The translations under genes and the position numbers were made by a program. Below, in pieces: positions 59,666 to 64,000 of a DNA stretch of 64,000 nucleotides; the stretch's first letter is position 1, and each line of letters opens with the position of its first letter. This stretch comes from Planctomycetota bacterium (GTDB lineage: Bacteria > Planctomycetota > UBA8742 > UBA2392): the NCBI GenBank assembly GCA_016712285.1, contig JADJRK010000001.1:3162001-3226000 (forward strand). Reading direction: 5' to 3'. The notes under the pieces are model-generated. The model had not been told where the DNA came from. It saw only the letters and a program-made list of their open reading frames with translations, and did not search any database.

Positions 59666-62600
59666 CTATGCGCGACGACGCCGTGCCACACCGGCCAGTG
59701 CCATCAGGCCAAGTGCCCCAAGCAGCAGGGCCCAGCCTGAGTGCTGCGCGGTGCAACCACCGCCGCCGTCGTCTCCGCCACCGCCGCCGCCGGTCGAGCC
59801 GACCGTCGAGTAGCTGAAGGTCTGGGCAATCGTCTGTGGAGGCAGCGACCCGCTGGTCACCACGATCGGAAGCGTTGTGCCAGTGCCCGGCGGAACCAGC
59901 AGGCCGGTCACCTGCGTACCGGTGCCGTTGATGACTGCGGTGCCCGGACAAAGCGCGCCGCCGATGGTCACTGAGAACGGGGCGTTGAAGCCGTTGCCGT
60001 CGATCGTGATGGCTGCACCACCTGCCGGGAAGTCGGCGACCGGGGTGATCGTCGTGACAAAGAAATCAACCACTGAGAGCGTGCTGCTGTTCGGCGCGGG
60101 CGTACCCAGCAGGGCCGTCACACCGCCCGCAGTAATCGCGGAGGCGGCTGGCACGGACAGGCTGAAGGTCTCCGGCACTGATGCGCCCGCTGCCGCAGTG
60201 GCGAGCAGGCTGAGGCGCACCCACAGGTCTACGCTGCCGGCGTTGGGCACAACGACCGACGGGGTGAAGGTTGCGGCCACCAGCGCCGCGCCGGCACCCT
60301 GGAAGACCTGGGTGTCGGTGGTGCTGTCGAACGTGCCGTCGCCGTTGTCGGTCCACACCTGCACGCCGGCGGTCGGGTCAAGGTCGTTGATCCAGTCGCC
60401 GGTGCCTGCGGTGGTGAAGTCAATCTGTGTGACCGTCACGTCCTGGTTGCTGGCCGTGAGGCGGAACTTCGCCAGCACGTGCGTCTGTGCCGCGCCGGTA
60501 TCAATCGTGGCGTTGGCAGGCGGCGTCGGGCCGTTGCCAAGGGTGATGGTCGCCACGTCGATGGTCAGCGCTGTGCTGTCCACGTTCACGTCGCCCGTGA
60601 CCGTGCCGCCCGCGGGCGGGGTTGCGGTCACACTGGTGATACGGGCATTCAGCGTCTGGCCCGTGGTGGCTGAGCCAGCCAGCGTGCCCACAAGGAAGAA
60701 GCGACGGCTGCTGGTGGCTGCGAACGTGGTGTTGGTCAACTGTGCGAGGTACAGGCTGCTGGCGTCAAAGCTGACGGCGGCTGCCGCGACTGCAAGTGCG
60801 TCGCCCGCGTCGTACACGCCGCTGGCGTTGCTGTCTTCGTACAGCGCCAGGCTGTCGTACGCGAGGTTGGCGTTGGCAGTGCCGGTGCCCTCGAACTCAA
60901 GCTCAGTGGCTGTCCATGCCGCGGAGATCGTGGTGAGTGTGCCGTCCCAGATCACGTGGCCTGCGCCACCCGGGCCCTGCGAGTTGCTGTTGACCGTGGT
61001 CGAAGCAACCGGGCCGTTGAGCGTAATGTCGAGGTTGTTGGCGTAGTAGATCAAGCCCGGGGCCGTGCCGGCCGCCGGCGCGGGTGTGCCGTTGATGTTG
61101 GTGCCGGTGCTGGCGCCGCTTGCAGTCGTGAGCTGCGTGGCGTATTCGGCGGCGCTGGGTGTTGCGGCGTCAAACTGGACCATCAGGAAGTAGACCTTGG
61201 TGGTGCCCGCGGTGAATTGGCTCTCGGTGCCGCTGAGCGTGAAGATTACCTGGTTGCTTCCGTTGAAGCCGGTCTGCGTGTCTACCTGGACGTCAGCGCC
61301 GTCAAACGTGCCATTGGCGTTGTCGTCGCGGTACAGGTCGGCTTGCACGATGTCGGTCTGCAGTGTGCCGCCCGAGATGGCCGATCCCGTGAAGGTGATG
61401 CTGGTGAGCGTGTTGTCCGGGCCGTTGGGGTAGGCAACTTCAAACTGCTGCATCAGGTAGTCCGCGCCGCCCGGTGCTGCAATGCCCTGGGTGGCGGGGC
61501 TGGTGTCGGTGATGTTGAAGTCTGGCGCGTTGATATCAAGGCCGGCCATCGTGCCGGATGGCGTACCGCCGCTGCCCGCGCCCGTGCCGACAGTGATTCC
61601 ACTGACGGTGTACTGGAACGTCTCGGCGGGGATGGCGGTGCCGTTCAGCTTGACCACAACAAAGTAGGTCTTGGCCTGCGATACCGAGAACGGCTGCAGC
61701 CCCGAAGGCACGTTGAACACGAGCGAGCCATCGTCAGCGGGGAATGTCGCGGCGGTGTCCACCAGTGTGTCGTTGGCGTTGTCGTAGCTGCCGACGGCGC
61801 CAGTGGCCGAGTCTTCGTAAATCGCAACTTCGGTGTAGGCGGTGCTGTCATCGCCGGTGCCGGAAGCCGCCAGCGTGATGGTAAGCAGGTCGGCCGTACC
61901 AGCGCCTGACGCGGTGATCGTGAATACGCCGGCTTCGATGCCGTTGCCACCGGTGCCAGTGTCGTTGGCGTAAACTCCGGCAGCAGTCCCGGTCGTGGCG
62001 CTGACTACGAGTGCGGTATCGATGATCTCGATGCCGGTCATGATCGCGCTGGGCACGCCCACGCCGTCATTGGTCACGCTGCTGGAAATGGCTGAAACCC
62101 GGGTGTCGAATGTTTCACCGGTTGACGGAGGTGTCGCACCGTTCATGCGGGTGACTACAAAGAATGTCTCCGTAGCACCGCCGGCGATTGCCAGGGCGGT
62201 GCCGGGGGTAAACACCCGAGTACCGTTGTTGCTGGCAAAGGCGGTTGCGGCAGAACCGAACAGCGTGTCGCCGCCATCCCATGACCCGTTGCTGTTGGTG
62301 TCCGTGTAAAGGGCAACCTGTGAGTACGCGTTGGAATCGTTGCCGGTACCCGAGGCCTGCAGCGTGATGCTGTTCAGGTTGAGGCTGGTGCCGGTACTGG
62401 TATTGGTGAGCGTGAACTTGCCGGTCTGCGCGTCGGTGGCGTCAGTGGCCAGGCGCTGGGTGACCGTGCCGGGCTCTGCCTCAAGGTAAAGGCCCGCAGT
62501 CTGGATCGCCAAGTAATAGTAGATCGATTGCAGGGTGCCGGTGAGTGTCGCGCCATTCACAGAACTGGATGAAGACACATAGAAACCCAGCGTGTTGCCC

Positions 62601-64000
62601 ACCGCAGGTGCAGGCGAACCGCCCAGCTTCACGACTACCAGGAATGTGCGGGTCTCATTCGGGCCGAAGTCCCCGTTGCCGCCGCTGAAAGCGAAGTCGC
62701 GAAAGGTTGAAGAGTTCCACACACCGGTATGCGCTTGGATCAGGGTGTCCGTGGCGGACTCCCACCCGCCGCTGGCGTTCGAGTCAGCGTAAACTGCCAC
62801 GTATGTGTATGCAGTCGTGGCGCCGCTTGGGTTCGCCCAGCCATAGAGCCGCAGGAAGTTCATGCTGACGGGAAGCGGGCTGGTGTTGGTGATCGTGAAA
62901 CCCTTCATCAGGAATCCATTGCCGCCGGGGCCGGTGTAAGACGCTGCGACGGCGCGCGTGTCCTGTGTTGGAAGCGCGACATTCAGTGATGCCTGGTTCA
63001 TGACGTATCCGGGCATGTACTGGGTTGGTGCGCCCGTGGGCGTGCCGCCAGTTACGGTCATCGACGAAACCCGAATCTGGAAGGTCTGCCCGCCAGTCGC
63101 GAGAGGCGAACCATTGAACTTGACCACCGCAAAGAACCGCGAGATCGCGCTGGTCGCCATGGCGTGGCTGCCACTGAAAGCCAGCGTGCCGTTGTTGGCA
63201 GGGAATGCGCCGGCGGCTGTACCGAACAGCGTATCTGCCGATTCATAAACGCCCTGAGTACCGGACGACGGGTTGTCAATGTACACGGCAACTTCGGTGT
63301 AAGCTGTCGAGTCATCGCCGGTACCGGTTGCCGACAGGCTGATGTCGGTGACCGTCACGCCGTTGCCGGCGTCGTTCTCGATGGTGAAAGTGCCGCTGGA
63401 AATGCCGCTTCCGCTGCCGGTGTTGTTTGCCCAGATCGCTTGCGGTGATCCTGGTGTGGCAATAACCAGCACGCCACCGCCGAACTGCCAGTTGGTGTTG
63501 TTGCCTGAGTTGATGCCGCCCGGCTGGGCGTAAACGGTACTGCTGGCGTTGTTGTCCTGCACGTCACAGTACTGCGCAACGACCGAGCCGTTGACCTGCA
63601 ACATCGTCTGGTTGCCCGCCGAGTCGCTGCGGAGGCGGATTTCGTTGCCCGTGCTGCCGACCAGGACCATCTGCCCGTTGATCGTCAGCGTGTCACCGGC
63701 GCCAAAGGTAATCTGGCGGCCTGCCACCGTGCACGACAGCAGGTCGAATGCATTGTCACCGGTAATGCTGGATGTGCTGGCACCGATCAGCTGGACTTCG
63801 GTGCCTGTGGCACCTACCACCGTGCCTGAGCCTGAGCTGGCGATGTTGCCTGTTATGCGGTTCGCAACGGACTGCAAGTTACAGGTGCCCTGGCTGGTGA
63901 CGCTGCCGATACCCCAGAACATGCTCGTGTTGGCGAACGTTCCGCCAAAGTTCAGCGTGCCGGAAACCACGTTGATGGTGCTGACCGCAGGGCTGGTCGG
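59666..64000 (-). CDS. Very large repetitive secreted/surface protein with C-terminal sorting tail (N-terminus outside window)
   Basis: About 1444 residues are visible and the frame is open to the window edge. The N-terminal part is a parallel-beta-like region. About seven domains of roughly 130-160 residues follow, each with AYTEVAIYEDSNASG-type strands, a Ca-type loop (DSNASGVYDAGD, DDNANGTFDGAD, DTNSNGSWDGGD) and a FFVVVKLNG strand. An IPT/TIG-like domain (TITPVADFPAGGAAITIDGNGF) precedes the end. The tail GGGGGGDDGGGGCTAQHSGW, a membrane span and ARRRRA resembles GlyGly-CTERM/MYXO-CTERM sorting signals. It probably displays on the cell surface or is released. The function is unknown. Confidence 0.85.
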   Translation of the reverse strand, partial: PTSPAVSTINVVSGTLNFGGTFANTSMFWGIGSVTSQGTCNLQSVANRITGNIASSGSGTVVGATGTEVQLIGASTSSITGDNAFDLLSCTVAGRQITFGAGDTLTINGQMVLVGSTGNEIRLRSDSAGNQTMLQVNGSVVAQYCDVQDNNASSTVYAQPGGINSGNNTNWQFGGGVLVIATPGSPQAIWANNTGSGSGISSGTFTIENDAGNGVTVTDISLSATGTGDDSTAYTEVAVYIDNPSSGTQGVYESADTLFGTAAGAFPANNGTLAFSGSHAMATSAISRFFAVVKFNGSPLATGGQTFQIRVSSMTVTGGTPTGAPTQYMPGYVMNQASLNVALPTQDTRAVAASYTGPGGNGFLMKGFTITNTSPLPVSMNFLRLYGWANPSGATTAYTYVAVYADSNASGGWESATDTLIQAHTGVWNSSTFRDFAFSGGNGDFGPNETRTFLVVVKLGGSPAPAVGNTLGFYVSSSSSVNGATLTGTLQSIYYYLAIQTAGLYLEAEPGTVTQRLATDATDAQTGKFTLTNTSTGTSLNLNSITLQASGTGNDSNAYSQVALYTDTNSNGSWDGGDTLFGSAATAFASNNGTRVFTPGTALAIAGGATETFFVVTRMNGATPPSTGETFDTRVSAISSSVTNDGVGVPSAIMTGIEIIDTALVVSATTGTAAGVYANDTGTGGNGIEAGVFTITASGAGTADLLTITLAASGTGDDSTAYTEVAIYEDSATGAVGSYDNANDTLVDTAATFPADDGSLVFNVPSGLQPFSVSQAKTYFVVVKLNGTAIPAETFQYTVSGITVGTGAGSGGTPSGTMAGLDINAPDFNITDTSPATQGIAAPGGADYLMQQFEVAYPNGPDNTLTSITFTGSAISGGTLQTDIVQADLYRDDNANGTFDGADVQVDTQTGFNGSNQVIFTLSGTESQFTAGTTKVYFLMVQFDAATPSAAEYATQLTTASGASTGTNINGTPAPAAGTAPGLIYYANNLDITLNGPVASTTVNSNSQGPGGAGHVIWDGTLTTISAAWTATELEFEGTGTANANLAYDSLALYEDSNASGVYDAGDALAVAAAAVSFDASSLYLAQLTNTTFAATSSRRFFLVGTLAGSATTGQTLNARITSVTATPPAGGTVTGDVNVDSTALTIDVATITLGNGPTPPANATIDTGAAQTHVLAKFRLTASNQDVTVTQIDFTTAGTGDWINDLDPTAGVQVWTDNGDGTFDSTTDTQVFQGAGAALVAATFTPSVVVPNAGSVDLWVRLSLLATAAAGASVPETFSLSVPAASAITAGGVTALLGTPAPNSSTLSVVDFFVTTITPVADFPAGGAAITIDGNGFNAPFSVTIGGALCPGTAVINGTGTQVTGLLVPPGTGTTLPIVVTSGSLPPQTIAQTFSYSTVGSTGGGGGGDDGGGGCTAQHSGWALLLGALGLMALAGVARRRRA

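Overview
The window is high-GC, gene-dense bacterial chromosome from a Gram-negative organism. An outer membrane is implied by a BamA-like assembly factor, a Skp/OmpH chaperone, an LpxH-like hydrolase and the heptose genes hldE and gmhA. The many ECF sigma/membrane-partner pairs, MoxR-DUF58 genes, a tricorn-type protease, palindromic intergenic DNA and frequent starts without a strong Shine-Dalgarno suggest a Planctomycetota-like lineage. That assignment is inference: no rRNA or other phylogenetic marker was analysed.

Layout. 1-2.8 kb: chorismate synthase N-terminus, a palindrome-rich spacer, nitroreductase, Skp, and a small secreted HMA-like protein whose reading frame is crossed by two UGA codons. 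2.9-9.6 kb: a TPR/C39-like protein, a REP-associated tyrosine transposase (RAYT) framed by inverted REP units, secreted proteins and an esterase-PDZ protein. 9.7-13.4 kb: a sigma-54-like promoter with paired dyads, an ECF sigma factor with a DUF4349 membrane protein, and a retron-type reverse transcriptase preceded by structured DNA. 13.4-26.7 kb: BamA, dehydrogenase, MFS transporter, c-type cytochrome, CMD protein, pirin, CinA, LpxH-like, HldE, GmhA. 26.9-39.9 kb: ChaN-like protein, FecR-like/ECF pair, methyltransferase, tRNA-Arg, isoaspartyl peptidase, two related membrane proteins, tricorn-like protease, tRNA-Met. 40-46.4 kb: MoxR, TPR protein, SDR, prolyl-tRNA synthetase, and a second RAYT between inverted REP doublets. 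46.4-54.1 kb: a membrane protein, DUF4129, DUF4350, MoxR and DUF58 in a tight run, with SpoIIM and RDD diverging next to it. 54.1-64 kb: sulfotransferase plus AAC(3)-like acetyltransferase, a zinc-ribbon protein, a DUF2238 membrane protein, ProC, and the C-terminal part of a very large repetitive surface protein with a sorting tail.

The points most worth attention are: (i) a candidate UxxU selenoprotein with ribosome-binding site, signal peptide and a SECIS-like hairpin at 2365-2745; (ii) a nearly identical 164-bp imperfect palindrome present twice in opposite orientation, each copy abutting stop codons; (iii) two unrelated RAYT genes, each framed by inverted copies of its own REP palindrome; (iv) the retron-type reverse transcriptase with hairpins upstream; (v) the sigma-54 element with flanking 19-bp dyads.
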